Part shown: in pieces, positions 8,920-20,841 of the stretch | How positions within the stretch are numbered: position 1 is the stretch's first letter | How the letters are laid out: the number at the start of each line of letters is the position of its first letter | NCBI GenBank assembly: GCA_903828145.1 | Contig: CAIKKY010000013.1 | Location: forward strand, 1-55,309 | Direction: 5' to 3' | DNA from: an uncultured Hyphomicrobiales bacterium | Lineage (GTDB): Bacteria; Pseudomonadota; Alphaproteobacteria; Rhizobiales; Devosiaceae | DNA length: 55,309 nt | Translations under genes and position numbers: made by a program | The notes under the pieces: generated by a model | Told to the model about the DNA's origin: nothing | What the model saw: the letters and a program-made list of their open reading frames with translations, nothing else | The model's database searches: none

Positions 8920-10068
8920 ATGCTGAATTCACTGGACCTGCCCAAGGCCCCCAAAGACACGCGCGTGGTTGTGGCCATGTCCGGGGGCGTCGATAGCTCG
9001 GTTGTCGCCGGCCTTCTCGCCCGCGAGGGCTATGGTGTGGTGGGCGTCACCCTGCAGCTTTATGATCATGGGGCCGCCACGCACAGGAAAGGCGCCTGCT
9101 GCGCCGGGCAGGATATTGGCGATGCGCGCCGGGCTGCGCAGGTGCTCAACATCCCCCATTATGTGCTCGATTATGAGGACCGGTTCCGCAAAGCGGTGAT
9201 CGAACCCTTCGCCAATGCCTATCAGCAGGGCGAAACGCCGGTGCCCTGCATTGCCTGCAACCAGAGCGTCAAGTTCGTTGATCTGATGGAGGTCGCCAAA
9301 GACCTCGGGGCCGATGTGCTTGCGACGGGCCATTATGTCCAGACGCGGCTCAAGGACGGCCGGCGGCGGCTGTTCCGCCCGGTGGACCAAAACCGCGACC
9401 AGAGCTACTTCCTGTTTGCAACAACGCGCGACCAGCTCGATTTCCTGCGCTTTCCGCTCGGCGGCATGACCAAGCCGGAAGTCCGGGCGCTGGCGCGCGA
9501 TCTGGGGCTCGATATTGCCGAAAAGCCTGACAGTCAGGACATCTGCTTTGTGCCACAGGGCAAATATGCCGATGTGATCCGTAAAATTCATCCCGAGGCG
9601 GTGGCGGGCGGCGAGATCGTGCACCTCGATGGGCGCGTGCTTGGCCGCCATGAGGGCATCGTCAATTACACGGTGGGGCAGCGCAAGGGTCTTGGCGTTG
9701 CAGCCAGCGAGCCGCTCTATGTGGTCAAGCTCGACCATAAGGCTGGACGCGTGATCGTTGGTCCGCGCGAGGCGCTGATGACCAAGCGGGTTCGCCTCCG
9801 CGACGTGAACTGGCTGGGTGATGCGCCGATCGACACGCTGGTCGGCGGCAATGGTCTGCCGCTCGATGTGAAGGTACGCTCCACCCGGCCGCCGCAGGCC
9901 GGGGCGCTCGGCTTCGAAGATGGTGTGGCCGTCGTGACGCTCTTTACCGGCGAATATGGCCTGTCAGCCGGACAGGCCTGTGTGTTCTATGCCGATGACG
10001 GCGACGAGGCCGAAGTGCTCGGCGGCGGGTTCATTGCCGAAGCGGTGCCGATGGCGCTGAGCGCCTGA
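8920..10068 (+). CDS. mnmA: tRNA-specific 2-thiouridylase MnmA
   Basis: A 382-residue enzyme that makes 2-thiouridine at position 34 of Lys, Glu and Gln tRNAs, using ATP and a persulfide sulfur. The ATP pyrophosphatase P-loop SGGVDSS is near residue 20. The catalytic cysteines are in [11 protein letters not shown] (about residue 110) and [10 protein letters not shown] (about 210). The family's conserved opening SLDLPK places the start at the ATG at 8920. An ATG three codons earlier (8911) is possible. The frame is open up to 8734 but that stretch has no family similarity. Confidence 0.94.
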   Translation: MLNSLDLPKAPKDTRVVVAMSGGVDSSVVAGLLAREGYGVVGVTLQLYDHGAATHRKGACCAGQDIGDARRAAQVLNIPHYVLDYEDRFRKAVIEPFANAYQQGETPVPCIACNQSVKFVDLMEVAKDLGADVLATGHYVQTRLKDGRRRLFRPVDQNRDQSYFLFATTRDQLDFLRFPLGGMTKPEVRALARDLGLDIAEKPDSQDICFVPQGKYADVIRKIHPEAVAGGEIVHLDGRVLGRHEGIVNYTVGQRKGLGVAASEPLYVVKLDHKAGRVIVGPREALMTKRVRLRDVNWLGDAPIDTLVGGNGLPLDVKVRSTRPPQAGALGFEDGVAVVTLFTGEYGLSAGQACVFYADDGDEAEVLGGGFIAEAVPMALSA

Positions 10069-10070
10069 CG

Positions 10071-10244
10071 CTATTTGGAGGGCAAGGCGTCCTTGTACTG
10101 GGTCGCCGCGCCCTCTTTGAGCGTCTGATAATTGCTGAGGCCCCCGTTGAGCATGCCCAGGGCATAGATCAGCGTGAGGATGCCCAGAACGATGATCAGC
10201 ACGCGACCAGTGTTGAGGCGGGGCTTTTTCGGCTCTGTTTCCAT
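10071..10244 (-). CDS. Small single-pass membrane protein
   Basis: A 57-residue frame starting at the ATG at 10244. A basic N-terminus ([14 protein letters not shown]) precedes one hydrophobic helix, [18 protein letters not shown], at about residues 15-32, then a short polar tail. Topology is predicted inside-to-outside. It converges on mnmA with two bases between stop codons. No family is recognised. The clean helix flanked by polar ends and the coding-like base use support a real gene, but no strong ribosome site is visible. Confidence 0.6.
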   Translation of the reverse strand: METEPKKPRLNTGRVLIIVLGILTLIYALGMLNGGLSNYQTLKEGAATQYKDALPSK

Positions 10245-10387
10245 ACTATCGGCTTAGCGCCGGTTCAGCGCCAAGGCAAGGGCGCGGTATTGTTCGGTTT
10301 TTGTTGACGATCCGTCTGGATTGGGTGGGCTGCGCAGCGAGCCACAAAGCCCTATCTGAGGGGCAACAGAACACTGGAGATCCCCTG

Positions 10388-11338
10388 ATGACGCTCGACC
10401 TCAAAGGCATTCACCACCTGACGGCTGTAACCGCGCAGGCCAAGGAGAATGTCGACTTCTATACCCGCGTCATGGGCATGCGGCTCATCAAAAAGACCGT
10501 CAATCAGGATGATGTGAGCGCCTATCATCTGTTTTACGGCGATGGGCTGGCGAGCCCCGGTTCGGACCTGACGTTTTTTGATTGGCCGGCCGCCCGCGAA
10601 AAGCGCGGCGTACATGCCATTTCGCGCACCGGTCTGCGGGTGAAAAGTGAAGCTGACCTTTTGTGGTGGAAGGCGCGGCTTGAGGGCGAAAACCTGCCTG
10701 TCAGCAGCATTGGCCTGCGTGCCGGGCACCTGTCTCTCGATTTCGAAGATCCGGAAGGGCAGCGTTTCCGCCTGGTGGTCGATCCGGCTCCCGAAGCCGG
10801 TCGCCCCTGGGACCGGAGCCCGGTTCCGGCACAATACCAGATCCTGGGTCTCGGCCCCATCACCATGAGCGTGCCTGAAATGGGCCATACCGAGGCCGTG
10901 CTGACCCGCGTGATGAACATGCGCAAGGCACGCGTGCACGAGGCCGAAGACGGCCGCGGGCTGACCACCGTGTTCGAAATGGGGGAGGGCGGCGCAGCGG
11001 CCGAACTTCACGTGGAAGAACTGCCGGGCCTGCCGCAGGCGCGCCAAGGCGCCGGCGGGGTGCACCATGTGGCCTTCCGCACGCCGAACATGGATGAATT
11101 CACCCAGTGGGTGGAGCGCGCGCAGAGCTTTGGCCTGCGCACCTCGGGCGAAGTCGAGCGGTTCTATTTCACCTCGCTCTATTTCCGCGAGCCGAACGGC
11201 ATCCTGTTCGAAATCGCCACCGATGGTCCGGGCTTTACCGCCGACGAACCGCTGGCCACGCTGGGGGAAAGCCTGTCATTGCCCCCGTTTCTCGCCCATC
11301 GCCGCGCCGAGATCGAAGCGGGGCTGAAGCCGCTCTGA
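10388..11338 (+). CDS. VOC-family ring-cleaving dioxygenase (MhqO/PcpA type)
   Basis: A 316-residue extradiol-type dioxygenase of the glyoxalase/VOC fold. Two repeats are visible: the first begins [20 protein letters not shown], the second [21 protein letters not shown]. Metal ligands are expected at the His of GIHH, the His of GVHHVAFR (about residue 223) and a late Glu ([10 protein letters not shown]). Relatives open hydroquinone-type rings or act on thiol-quinone adducts; the substrate here cannot be read. The ATG at 10388 follows a GGAG site. An open frame up to 10301 lacks similarity. A strong terminator follows. Confidence 0.85.
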   Translation: MTLDLKGIHHLTAVTAQAKENVDFYTRVMGMRLIKKTVNQDDVSAYHLFYGDGLASPGSDLTFFDWPAAREKRGVHAISRTGLRVKSEADLLWWKARLEGENLPVSSIGLRAGHLSLDFEDPEGQRFRLVVDPAPEAGRPWDRSPVPAQYQILGLGPITMSVPEMGHTEAVLTRVMNMRKARVHEAEDGRGLTTVFEMGEGGAAAELHVEELPGLPQARQGAGGVHHVAFRTPNMDEFTQWVERAQSFGLRTSGEVERFYFTSLYFREPNGILFEIATDGPGFTADEPLATLGESLSLPPFLAHRRAEIEAGLKPL

Positions 11339-11345
11339 GGACAAG

Positions 11346-11373
11346 AAAACGGGGCCGAAAGGCCCCGTTTTTT
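11346..11373 (+). terminator. Intrinsic terminator after dioxygenase gene
   Basis: An 11-bp stem AAAACGGGGCC / GGCCCCGTTTT with a GAAA tetraloop and a T6 tract, eight bases after the dioxygenase stop. The flanking A and T runs allow it to work in both directions. Confidence 0.85.
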
Positions 11374-11432
11374 GTTCGCGTGCGTTGCGAGTGGTCCGCC
11401 CTCCGGCCATAGGCCTACGGGCCTGACTTGCT

Positions 11433-11548
11433 AAAAACGCTCCACCGGAGCGTTTTTGCGGCGAAGCCGCACGCTGCCCTGCGAGCATAGCTCTCCGGGC
11501 CTGATCCCCTAAAATCGGTCCACCGGACCGATTTTGCCGCGTAGCGGC
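11433..11548. repeat. Pair of composite palindromic units
   Basis: Two units of identical design lie 53 bp apart. Each has a perfect 11-bp palindrome with an ACC loop (AAAAACGCTCC...GGAGCGTTTTT at 11433-11457; AAAATCGGTCC...GGACCGATTTT at 11511-11535). Each is followed directly by a second small GC hairpin (11458-11470 and 11536-11548). The first palindrome differs in stem sequence while keeping pairing. They lie between convergent dioxygenase and efp genes and may also terminate efp transcripts. Confidence 0.75.
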
Positions 11549-11554
11549 CGGGGA

Positions 11555-12124
11555 TCAGTCCTTCGCGCGTTCGACGTAGCTGCCGTCCGTGGTCATCACC
11601 ACCACGCGGGTGCCGTTGCCGATATGGGGCGGGACCATGGTCTTGACGCCGTTCGACAGGATGGCGGGCTTGAACGACGAGGTGGCGGTCTGACCTTTCA
11701 CAGCCGGTTCGGTCTCGACGATTTCGAGAGTCACGCGCTGCGGCAGTTCAATGGCAATCGCCACTTCGTTGAAGGTCTGCAGATAGACCTGCATGCCATC
11801 CGACAGATAGGCCTTCTGGTCGCCAACGATTTCGGGGGTGACGGTGATCTGCTCGTAGGTCTGCGGCTCCATGAAATGGAAGCCTTCGCTGTCTTCGTAC
11901 AGGTACTGGTAGGCGCGCTCGTCAACGTCGGCCTTTTCCACCATTTCCGTGGTGCGCCAGCGCTCGGCAATCTTCACGCCATCCGAGATGCGGCGCATAT
12001 CGACGTTGGTGACCGAGTTGCCCTTGCCCGGGTGCACGTTTTCAGCAACGAGGATCACATAGAGCTTGCTCTCGTGCTCGACGACATTGCCCTTGCGCAG
12101 CGAGGAGGCGATGACCTTGACCAT
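11555..12124 (-). CDS. efp: Translation elongation factor P
   Basis: A 189-residue factor that binds ribosomes stalled on polyproline stretches and promotes peptide bond formation. The three-domain EF-P length fits. The modified lysine is Lys34 in the loop HPGKGNS, the residue that receives beta-lysine from EpmA. The C-terminal signature region near GYKVETEP-type residues appears as [17 protein letters not shown]. The ATG at 12124 follows a GGAAG site. It is divergent from epmA-epmB, the enzymes that modify it. Confidence 0.95.
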   Translation of the reverse strand: MVKVIASSLRKGNVVEHESKLYVILVAENVHPGKGNSVTNVDMRRISDGVKIAERWRTTEMVEKADVDERAYQYLYEDSEGFHFMEPQTYEQITVTPEIVGDQKAYLSDGMQVYLQTFNEVAIAIELPQRVTLEIVETEPAVKGQTATSSFKPAILSNGVKTMVPPHIGNGTRVVVMTTDGSYVERAKD

Positions 12125-12201
12125 TATTTCTTCCTTGTTCGAACGCCCCGGGCGGCCTAGAGGACGGGTATCCCGACCCGACCGGGCCCGGTGCCGGATA
12201 T

Positions 12202-13326
12202 TTGGTGCCGCCCGATAGCCTAATTTACACGAATCCGCCAGTCCTGACCGCACGAGCCCGCCAATTGTCCTTTGCTGATGCTGAAACGCCGTGGTGGCAA
12301 CCCGAGCGTCACGCTGACAGACGGCCCGCGCTGCTGACCCGGGCGCGGATCGAGCGTGCGGCCCGCCAGTATCTTGAGAACGAGGGCTTCCTGCTCGTCG
12401 ATGTGCCGGGGTTGCAGGTGTCGCCAGGCAATGAGACGCACCTGCATGCCTTCGCCACCGAGGCTATTGGCAATGATGGCGTGGGTCACCGGATGTATCT
12501 GCACACCTCGCCCGAGTTCACGCTGAAGAAGCTCCTGGCGGCGGGCGAAAGCCGGATCGCGAGCCTGCAGCATGTGTGGCGCAACCGCGAGCGAAGTGCG
12601 CTGCACCACCCCGAATTCACCATGCTGGAATGGTATCGCAAGGCCGAGCCCTATGAGGCGGTGATTGCCGATGTCATCGCGCTGTTGCGCCTTGCGGCAA
12701 AGACCGCCGGGACCCCGATGCTCCGGTATCGGGGTCGCGCGGCTGAGGTGGCGCTGGAGCCCGAGCGGGTGAGTGTCGTGGACGCGTTCCGCAAGCATGC
12801 CGGGATCGACCTGTTCGCCACCATGGATGAGCGCGGTGAAACGGATGCTGGGGCGCTGGCCGATGCGATGCGGCGGGTGGGCCTGAAAGTGCCAGCCACG
12901 TTCACCTGGAGCCTCCTCTTTTCGCTGATCCTTACCGAGCGGGTTGAGCCGCACCTCGGCATCGGGCGGATAACCGTGCTCGATCAGTATCCGGCAGCGG
13001 AAGCCGCGCTTGCCCGGCGCGTTGCCGGTGACCCCCGCGTTGCCGAACGGTTCGAGGTCTATGCCGCCGGTGTCGAGCTGGCGAATGGCTTCGGCGAATT
13101 GACCGACCCGGTGGAGCAGCGGCTGCGCTTTACCGCGGAGATGGATGAAAAAGCGCGGCTTTATGGTGAGCGCTATCCGATTGATGAGGCGCTGCTTGCC
13201 GCGCTGCCGCTGATTGGCGAGGCGAGCGGGGTGGCGCTCGGGTTTGATCGTGTGGTGATGCTGGCCGTGGGGGCGCCGCGCCTCACTGATGTGCTATGGG
13301 CGCCGGTGGCAGAGGTGGACCAATGA
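12202..13326 (+). CDS. epmA: EF-P--(R)-beta-lysine ligase EpmA
   Basis: A class II lysyl-tRNA-synthetase paralogue without the anticodon-binding domain that attaches beta-lysine to EF-P Lys34. Motif 2 is seen in [19 protein letters not shown] (about residue 130). Motif 3 is [14 protein letters not shown] near the C-terminus. The start is uncertain: TTG at 12202, GTG at 12205, or TTG at 12265, the last giving a start some eight residues before the conserved [12 protein letters not shown], close to the family norm. The stop overlaps the epmB ATG by four bases (ATGA). Confidence 0.9.
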   Translation: MVPPDSLIYTNPPVLTARARQLSFADAETPWWQPERHADRRPALLTRARIERAARQYLENEGFLLVDVPGLQVSPGNETHLHAFATEAIGNDGVGHRMYLHTSPEFTLKKLLAAGESRIASLQHVWRNRERSALHHPEFTMLEWYRKAEPYEAVIADVIALLRLAAKTAGTPMLRYRGRAAEVALEPERVSVVDAFRKHAGIDLFATMDERGETDAGALADAMRRVGLKVPATFTWSLLFSLILTERVEPHLGIGRITVLDQYPAAEAALARRVAGDPRVAERFEVYAAGVELANGFGELTDPVEQRLRFTAEMDEKARLYGERYPIDEALLAALPLIGEASGVALGFDRVVMLAVGAPRLTDVLWAPVAEVDQ

Positions 13327-14381
13327 CCCTCGACCGGACCCTGCGGACCGTCGACGCGCTGGTTGAGGCCGGGTTTGTGCCTGCGGCTGAGGCCGAGCCC
13401 ATTGGCCTTGTGGCGGCGCGCTATGCGGTGGGGGTCACGCCGGCCATGGCGGCGCTGATCGACCGGGCCGATCCGACCGATCCGATTGCGCGGCAGTTCA
13501 TTCCTGATGCGCGCGAACTCGAAACCCGCCCGGAGGAGCGTGACGACCCGATTGGCGACCACGCGCATTCGCCGGTTGCGGGGATTGTGCACCGCTATCC
13601 GGACCGCGTGCTTTTAAAGGCCGTGCATGTGTGCCCGGTCTATTGCCGGTTCTGCTTCCGGCGCGAAATGGTCGGGCCCGATGGCGACGGCACCCTGTCG
13701 GCTGAGGCGTTGGACGCGGCGTTTGCCTATATCGGGGCCCATGCGGAAATCCGCGAAGTGATTTTTACCGGCGGCGACCCGCTGGTGCTGTCGGCGCGGC
13801 GGCTTGCGGACCTTGTGGGCCAACTCAGCGCCATGGCGCATGTGCGCATGGTGCGCTTTCATACCCGCGTGCCGGTCGCCGATCCTGACCGGATCGACGC
13901 GGCGCTGCTCGCGGCCCTCAGCGCGAGCGGCAAGACCACCTATCTTGCGGTGCATGCCAACCATCCGCGTGAATTGACCGACGCTGCGGTGGCGGGGCTG
14001 GCACGGCTGCGCGGCGCGGGCATCGTGCTTTTGGGCCAATCGGTGCTGTTGAAGGGCGTCAATGATGATGTCGACACGCTCGCTGCGCTGATGCGCGGCT
14101 TTGTCGAGGCCGGCGTAATGCCCTATTACCTGCATCACCCGGACCTTGCGCCCGGTACGGCGCATTTCCGGCTGTCGATTGCCGAGGGGCAAAGACTGGT
14201 TGCGGCGTTGCGCGGGCAGATTTCGGGCCTCTGCCAGCCGCGCTATGTGCTGGATATTCCCGGTGGCTTCGGCAAGGCGCAGATCGGCCTGCCGGAGATT
14301 GAGGCGCTGGACGACGGCCATCGGGTGACGGATTTCAGGGGCGGACAGCATGTCTATCCGCCGCTTCAGGGAGATGAGTGA
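13323..14381 (+). CDS. epmB: EF-P lysine 2,3-aminomutase EpmB (radical SAM)
   Basis: A 352-residue radical SAM enzyme converting L-lysine to (R)-beta-lysine for EF-P. The 4Fe-4S motif CxxxCxxC is in CPVYCRFCFRR near residue 105. The following GGDPL box binds SAM. Late segments (PYYLHHPDLAPGTAHFR) match the PLP-binding region of KamA/EpmB. Catabolic lysine aminomutases look similar, but the four-base overlap with epmA and the divergent efp make the EF-P role the better call. Confidence 0.9.
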   Translation: MTLDRTLRTVDALVEAGFVPAAEAEPIGLVAARYAVGVTPAMAALIDRADPTDPIARQFIPDARELETRPEERDDPIGDHAHSPVAGIVHRYPDRVLLKAVHVCPVYCRFCFRREMVGPDGDGTLSAEALDAAFAYIGAHAEIREVIFTGGDPLVLSARRLADLVGQLSAMAHVRMVRFHTRVPVADPDRIDAALLAALSASGKTTYLAVHANHPRELTDAAVAGLARLRGAGIVLLGQSVLLKGVNDDVDTLAALMRGFVEAGVMPYYLHHPDLAPGTAHFRLSIAEGQRLVAALRGQISGLCQPRYVLDIPGGFGKAQIGLPEIEALDDGHRVTDFRGGQHVYPPLQGDE

Positions 14382-14382
14382 G

Positions 14383-15255
14383 ATGGTGAAGGTCGCGTTT
14401 TTGGGCTTGGGCGTTATGGGGTTCCCCATGGCGCGGCATCTGGCTGCACAGGGGCACGATGTCACCGTTTATAACCGGACGGCGGCAAAGGCCGAGGCCT
14501 GGGTGGCCGCCCATGGCGGACGCCGGGCCGCAACGCCGGCCGAAGCGGCGCACGGGCAGGATCTGGTCATGGCCTGCGTGGGCAATGATGATGATCTGCG
14601 GGCCGTGACCCTCGGGCCGGATGGCGCCTTCAGCGCCATGGCCCCGGGTGCCGTGTTTGTCGATCACACCACGGCCTCAGCCGAGGTAGCGCGCGACCTC
14701 TATCAGGCAGCGCAGCAGCTGGGCTTCGGCTTTGTCGATGCGCCGGTTTCGGGCGGGCAGGCCGGCGCGGAAAACGGTCAGTTGACGGTCATGGCTGGCG
14801 GCGATGCGGCTGCCTTCGCCAAGGCGGAACCCGTCATCATGGCCTATGCGAAAATGGCGCGGCTCCTCGGGCCCGCCGGGGCCGGGCAGGTGGCCAAGAT
14901 GATGAACCAGATCTGCATTGCCGGTGTCGTGCAGGGGCTCGCTGAGGCCATTCACTTTGGCCAACAGGCCGGCATGGATATCAATGCGGTGATCGAGGTG
15001 ATCTCGAAAGGCGCGGCGCAGAGCTGGCAGATGGAAAACCGGCACAAGACCATGACCGAGGGCAAGTTCGAGTTCGGCTTTGCCGTGGACTGGATGCGCA
15101 AGGACCTTGGCATTGTGCTCGATGCAGCGCGCGAAAACGGCGCCCGGCTGCCGCTGACGGCGCTGGTCGACCAGTTTTACGCCGATGTGCAGGCCATGGG
15201 CGGTAACCGCTGGGATACGTCGAGCCTGATCGCGCGGCTGGCGCAGAAGGGCTGA
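14383..15255 (+). CDS. NAD(P)-dependent 3-hydroxyisobutyrate dehydrogenase-family enzyme
   Basis: A 290-residue beta-hydroxyacid dehydrogenase. The Rossmann glycine motif is GLGVMGFPMA near residue 10. The family substrate-binding motif DAPVSGGQAGAENG is near 120, and the catalytic Lys lies in GQVAKMMNQ near 170. Substrates in this family include 3-hydroxyisobutyrate, tartronate semialdehyde and succinic semialdehyde; the sequence does not choose among them. The ATG at 14383 directly follows the epmB stop and an AGGGAG site; ATG 14374 is the alternative. Confidence 0.88.
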   Translation: MVKVAFLGLGVMGFPMARHLAAQGHDVTVYNRTAAKAEAWVAAHGGRRAATPAEAAHGQDLVMACVGNDDDLRAVTLGPDGAFSAMAPGAVFVDHTTASAEVARDLYQAAQQLGFGFVDAPVSGGQAGAENGQLTVMAGGDAAAFAKAEPVIMAYAKMARLLGPAGAGQVAKMMNQICIAGVVQGLAEAIHFGQQAGMDINAVIEVISKGAAQSWQMENRHKTMTEGKFEFGFAVDWMRKDLGIVLDAARENGARLPLTALVDQFYADVQAMGGNRWDTSSLIARLAQKG

Positions 15256-15278
15256 CCAGCCCCTCTTCAGCGAAAGGA

Positions 15279-16019
15279 CTAGAGTCCGGGCACGCGCGGC
15301 CGCCATTTGGCGATCATGGCTTCGGCCTCGCCTTCGGCGCCCTGCATATTGGCGCTGCGATAGACATCAACCGTTTGGCCCCTGGCGGCGAGGTCGGCCA
15401 CAGCGTCGGCAAGCAGCGCATTGATGAGAAACACCCCGATAATGGTCGAGGTCGGGCCCATGGCAATATCGCGGCCGGGAATGGGCAGGCTGGCGTCGCC
15501 ATAGACCCCGCCATTGTCGATGACGATATCGGTGACCTCGAACAGCCGCTTGCCGCTCATGTGCCGCGGCGTAGTCTCGCGGGCATGGGCCAAAGAGGTG
15601 AGGGCGATGGTGGTTGCGCCTTTTGCCTTGGCCGCAAGCGCCAGTTCGATGGGATAGGCATTGCGGCCTGAGTTTGAGACGACGATCACCACATCGCCCG
15701 GCGCTACCGGATAGCGCGCCAGCACCTGTTCGGCCCGGCCCGACTCACGCTCGAGCAGCGTTGAGCGCTCAGCGCCGAGGTGCAGCATGAGATCGGGGTC
15801 GAGAATCGCCTGCGCGGCGGCAATACCGCCCGCGCGGTAGAACACTTCCTCGGCGATCAGGTGCGAATGACCGCTGCCGGCGACATAGATCATGCGGTCT
15901 GCCGCGAGCGCCGCCGCTATCGTATCGCGGGCCTGGTCCAGCTCGGTGCTGTTCTGATCGAGCAGGCGGTCAAGAATGTCGACGATGGTCGTGCGGTAGC
16001 GGGTACGGAGCGACCCCAT
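15279..16019 (-). CDS. SIS-domain sugar-phosphate-binding protein (UPF0309 type)
   Basis: A 246-residue protein with one sugar isomerase (SIS) domain, resembling the UPF0309 group. The phosphosugar-binding features are YVAGSGHSHLIAEEVFYRAGG (near residue 45) and VVIVVSNSGRNAYPIELAL (near 110). SIS proteins isomerise sugar phosphates or sense them; no separate regulator domain is fused here. The ATG at 16019 follows AAAGGGG. Its location close to a sugar transport operon suggests a role in amino-sugar or sugar-phosphate metabolism, which is inference. Confidence 0.82.
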   Translation of the reverse strand: MGSLRTRYRTTIVDILDRLLDQNSTELDQARDTIAAALAADRMIYVAGSGHSHLIAEEVFYRAGGIAAAQAILDPDLMLHLGAERSTLLERESGRAEQVLARYPVAPGDVVIVVSNSGRNAYPIELALAAKAKGATTIALTSLAHARETTPRHMSGKRLFEVTDIVIDNGGVYGDASLPIPGRDIAMGPTSTIIGVFLINALLADAVADLAARGQTVDVYRSANMQGAEGEAEAMIAKWRPRVPGL

Positions 16020-16044
16020 AGCTGGCCCCTTTGGCGTGAACACT

Positions 16045-17855
<1,811 letters not shown>

Positions 17856-17859
<4 letters not shown>

Positions 17860-18851
17860 TTCAGCCTCTGGCGAATAGCGAGTTTCAGGGTGTCGAGCAG
17901 CACGGCAACGAGCACGAGCAGGCCGTGGATGACCTGGGTCGAGGTGGCGGGCAGGCCCATCAGGTTGATGGCGGTATTGATCGAGGCGAGCAGCAGCACA
18001 CCGGCATAAACGCCCGGCAGTTGTCCGACGCCGCCCTTAAGGCTGACCCCGCCAATCACCACTGCAGCGAACGCGTTGAACAGCATGCCGGTGCCGAGAT
18101 TGGCGGTAGCCCCCGAGGTGCGGATGGCGAGAAGCCACCCGGCGAGCCCGGCGACCGATCCGGCGATGATGAAGGAGAGCATGAGGATGCGGTTGACCTT
18201 GATCCCGGCGCGGAAGGTGGCGTTTTCATTGCCGCCGATCATGATGAGGTGGCGGCCAAAGGGCGTGCGGGCGAGCACGAAGGAAAACACTGCAAAACAG
18301 AGAATCGCGAGCCAGGCGGTGAGCGGCAGGCCCATGAGACGCTGCACGCCGAACCAGCGGATGGCGGGGGCGAGGTCCTGGGCCGAGCGTCCGCCCGAGA
18401 CCGCGAGCACCAGTCCGCGCACCCAGATGTAGGACGCGAGCGTGACGATGAACGCGTTCATCTTGGCTTTGACGATCAGGAAGCCGTTGAGCGCACCGAT
18501 CAGGCCGCCAACGAACAGCGCAGCGGCGAGCGAGGCGGGGACCGCCAGCCACTCGGGGGTCAACTGGATATTGAGGCCGATACCAGCCGAGCAGAACAGC
18601 ACGCCCACTGTCATGGCCGACAGCGCGGCGACGGATTCGACCGAGAGGTCCATGTGCCCGGCGATGATGACGAGCGCGAGACCGATCGACATGACGCCGA
18701 GGACCGACGAGGCCTCGATGATATTGGCGAAAATCCCGAGCTGGAAATAATTGGGCACGCCAGCCGAAAACAGCACAAGAACCGCGAGCAGGATGAACCA
18801 CACGAGGTTATCGAGGACGAATTCAAGGCTCTTGCGGCTGCGGGGCGTCAT
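17856..18851 (-). CDS. Sugar ABC transporter permease (RbsC/FrcC family)
   Basis: A 331-residue inner-membrane protein with about ten hydrophobic helices, of the branched BPD_transp_2 family that pairs with ribose- and fructose-type ATPases. The cytoplasmic coupling region is seen around RTPFGRHLIMIGGNENATFRAGI. It forms the channel for the sugar delivered by the binding protein encoded upstream. The ATG at 18851 lies 144 bp after the binding-protein stop, with stem-loops between, and the 3' end overlaps the SDR gene. Confidence 0.92.
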
Positions 18852-18880
18852 GGCGGTGCTCCAGAAGGGGCGTTGAGGGG

Positions 18881-18985
18881 CGCCGGCCCGGGTCAGGACC
18901 GGGAGCGCCGGGGTTGGGATGCCTCCCCCGGCGATGGGCCGGGAGAGACAGGTCGGGAGGATCGCCCCCGGCCTTGGGGCCGGGA
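18881..18985 (-). promoter_or_regulatory. Intercistronic stem-loops between binding protein and permease genes
   Basis: Three consecutive GC-rich inverted repeats lie at about 18881-18911, 18923-18945 and 18964-18985, for example CCCGGCC-TTG-GGGCCGGG. None has a T tract, so they are not classical terminators. In binding-protein operons such elements stabilise the upstream mRNA and raise binding-protein yield over permease; that role is inferred. Confidence 0.55.
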
Positions 18986-18994
18986 GCAGGGAGA

Positions 18995-20035
18995 TTATTC
19001 AACCGACTTTACGGTATCCGTCGGGGCCTTGAGATTGCCCCAGAACGCCGGATTATCGACATTGTCCTTGTCGATGGCCGCGCCCGGGATCTTGATGTTC
19101 GGGCCCCAGGCTTCGGTCGTGACCGTCGCCTTGAGACCGAGCACGTCGTAGTCGCCCGGTGCGATTTCGGCCTTGGCCACGATCTTGTCCATGAACATGG
19201 CAACGGCGGCCGCCTGGGCGTAGAGCGGCTGCTCCACTTCCACCTGCAACCAGCCCTTGCGGATCAGGTCGAGACCAACCGGCGCACCGTTCGAGCTCAT
19301 CATGAAGACATCGCCGGGCTTCTTGCCAGCGGCTTCGAGCGAGGCGACGGCAGCGACCGACAGATGCGCGGCGTGGCTGAAGACGAGATCGATATCGGGG
19401 TTCGACACGATCTGGTCAGCCACGATGGTGCCGGCATTGCTGGCTTCCCACTGCATGGCCGGAACCGAGATGATCTTCACATCCGGGAAGGCGGCCATTT
19501 TCTCTTCGAAACCCTTCTGGATATCGAGCGTGTAGGGGTCGCCCGGATCGCCGAGAACCTGGAGAATCTTGCCCTTCACGGCGCCGTATTTGCCGGTGAG
19601 GAGCTTCTGGGCCTGTTCGGCGGCGACATAGCCGATTTCAACCGTACCGGCCACCGACGTGAAGGCAGACGGGGTGCTGGTGATCTGGCGGTCGAACTCA
19701 ACCACCGGGATTCCGGCGGCCATGGCGGCTTCGATCGACGGCTTCAGCGCGTTGAAATCCACGGCAGCGAGAATGATCGCGGCGGGCTTCAGCGCAATGA
19801 CGTCGTTCATCTGCGACTGCTGGGTTTCAGTCTTGTTGTCGGCATTGAGGGTCTGCACCTCATAGCCAACCTGCTTCAGAAACATTTCGAGCGCCGAGAC
19901 CGAGCCGGTCTGGAATTCGTCGAGCAGGGTCGGCACGAGGTAATAGACTTTGCCCTTTGTCTGGGCGAAGGCGGGCGTCAGCATGGCAAGCGCCATGGCG
20001 AGAACGCCGAAGACGAAGGCGGTGATACGCTTCAT
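18995..20035 (-). CDS. Sugar ABC transporter periplasmic binding protein
   Basis: A 346-residue periplasmic-binding protein of the ribose/galactose (Peripla_BP_4) class. A Sec signal peptide covers residues 1-24 (MKRIT..., cleavage after PAFA). The family pattern [35 protein letters not shown] is near residue 85. It captures the substrate and hands it to the permease. The ligand is unknown; the ROK repressor and SDR enzyme in the operon suggest an aldose, ketose or sugar alcohol. Confidence 0.9.
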   Translation of the reverse strand: MKRITAFVFGVLAMALAMLTPAFAQTKGKVYYLVPTLLDEFQTGSVSALEMFLKQVGYEVQTLNADNKTETQQSQMNDVIALKPAAIILAAVDFNALKPSIEAAMAAGIPVVEFDRQITSTPSAFTSVAGTVEIGYVAAEQAQKLLTGKYGAVKGKILQVLGDPGDPYTLDIQKGFEEKMAAFPDVKIISVPAMQWEASNAGTIVADQIVSNPDIDLVFSHAAHLSVAAVASLEAAGKKPGDVFMMSSNGAPVGLDLIRKGWLQVEVEQPLYAQAAAVAMFMDKIVAKAEIAPGDYDVLGLKATVTTEAWGPNIKIPGAAIDKDNVDNPAFWGNLKAPTDTVKSVE

Positions 20036-20070
20036 TGGTTTCGCTCCTTGAACCGGATTAGTCCCGTCCC

Positions 20071-20841
20071 TCAGCCTGCCGCTCCGGTGCTGGCAAGGCT
20101 TTCCCCGGTGATCATTCTGACCACCGCATCGGGGCTGGTTTTCGTCGTCTCCACATCGCCAGCAACAACGCCCTGGCGGATCACCACAATCCTGTCAGCC
20201 ACCTGGAAGGCCTGCTGCATGATGTGGGTGATGATCACCACGCCGATGCCCCTGTTGGCGACGGCGCGGATCATTTCGAGGCCGCGGCGGGTCTGTTCGA
20301 CCCCGAGCGCGGCAAAAGGTTCATCGAGCAGCACGAGCTTGCCGCCCCAATGCACGAAGCGGTTGAGTTCAATCGCCTGGCGCTGGCCGCCCGAGAGATG
20401 CTCAACATTGGTGCGCAGCGAGGGAATGCGCGTGCCGGCATTGGCCATGGCCTGTTCCACCTCGCGCTCCATGGCTTTTTCATCGAGCACGGGAATGCCC
20501 ATGATCCGCTTCGTCAGCTCGCGGCCCATGAAGAAATTGGCGACCACATCGACATTGGTGCACAGCGACAGGTCCTGGTAGACCGTCTCGATCCCGGCGG
20601 CCTTGGCCTCGGACGGGGAGCGCGCAAGGAATTTGCGTCCCTCGAACAGCATCGTGCCGCGCGAGGGATCAAGCCCGCCCGAAATGATTTTGACGAGCGT
20701 CGATTTGCCCGCGCCATTGTCGCCCAACAGGGCCACGACCTCGCCCTTGCCGATGGTGAAGGTGATGCCTTTCAGCGCTTCGATGGCACCGTAATTTTTA
20801 GCGATGTCATCGAGGACGAGCAGGGGTTCAAATCGGGTCAT
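20071..20841 (-). CDS. Sugar ABC transporter ATP-binding protein (single-domain, FrcA-like)
   Basis: A 256-residue ATPase powering sugar uptake. Walker A GDNGAGKS is near residue 39, signature LSGGQRQ near 150, and Walker [12 protein letters not shown] near 171. Unlike RbsA it has one nucleotide-binding domain, as in rhizobial FrcA. Its ATG overlaps the end of the ROK gene by four bases. The order here (repressor, ATPase, binding protein, permease, dehydrogenase) differs from frcBCAK. Confidence 0.93.
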   Translation of the reverse strand: MTRFEPLLVLDDIAKNYGAIEALKGITFTIGKGEVVALLGDNGAGKSTLVKIISGGLDPSRGTMLFEGRKFLARSPSEAKAAGIETVYQDLSLCTNVDVVANFFMGRELTKRIMGIPVLDEKAMEREVEQAMANAGTRIPSLRTNVEHLSGGQRQAIELNRFVHWGGKLVLLDEPFAALGVEQTRRGLEMIRAVANRGIGVVIITHIMQQAFQVADRIVVIRQGVVAGDVETTKTSPDAVVRMITGESLASTGAAG

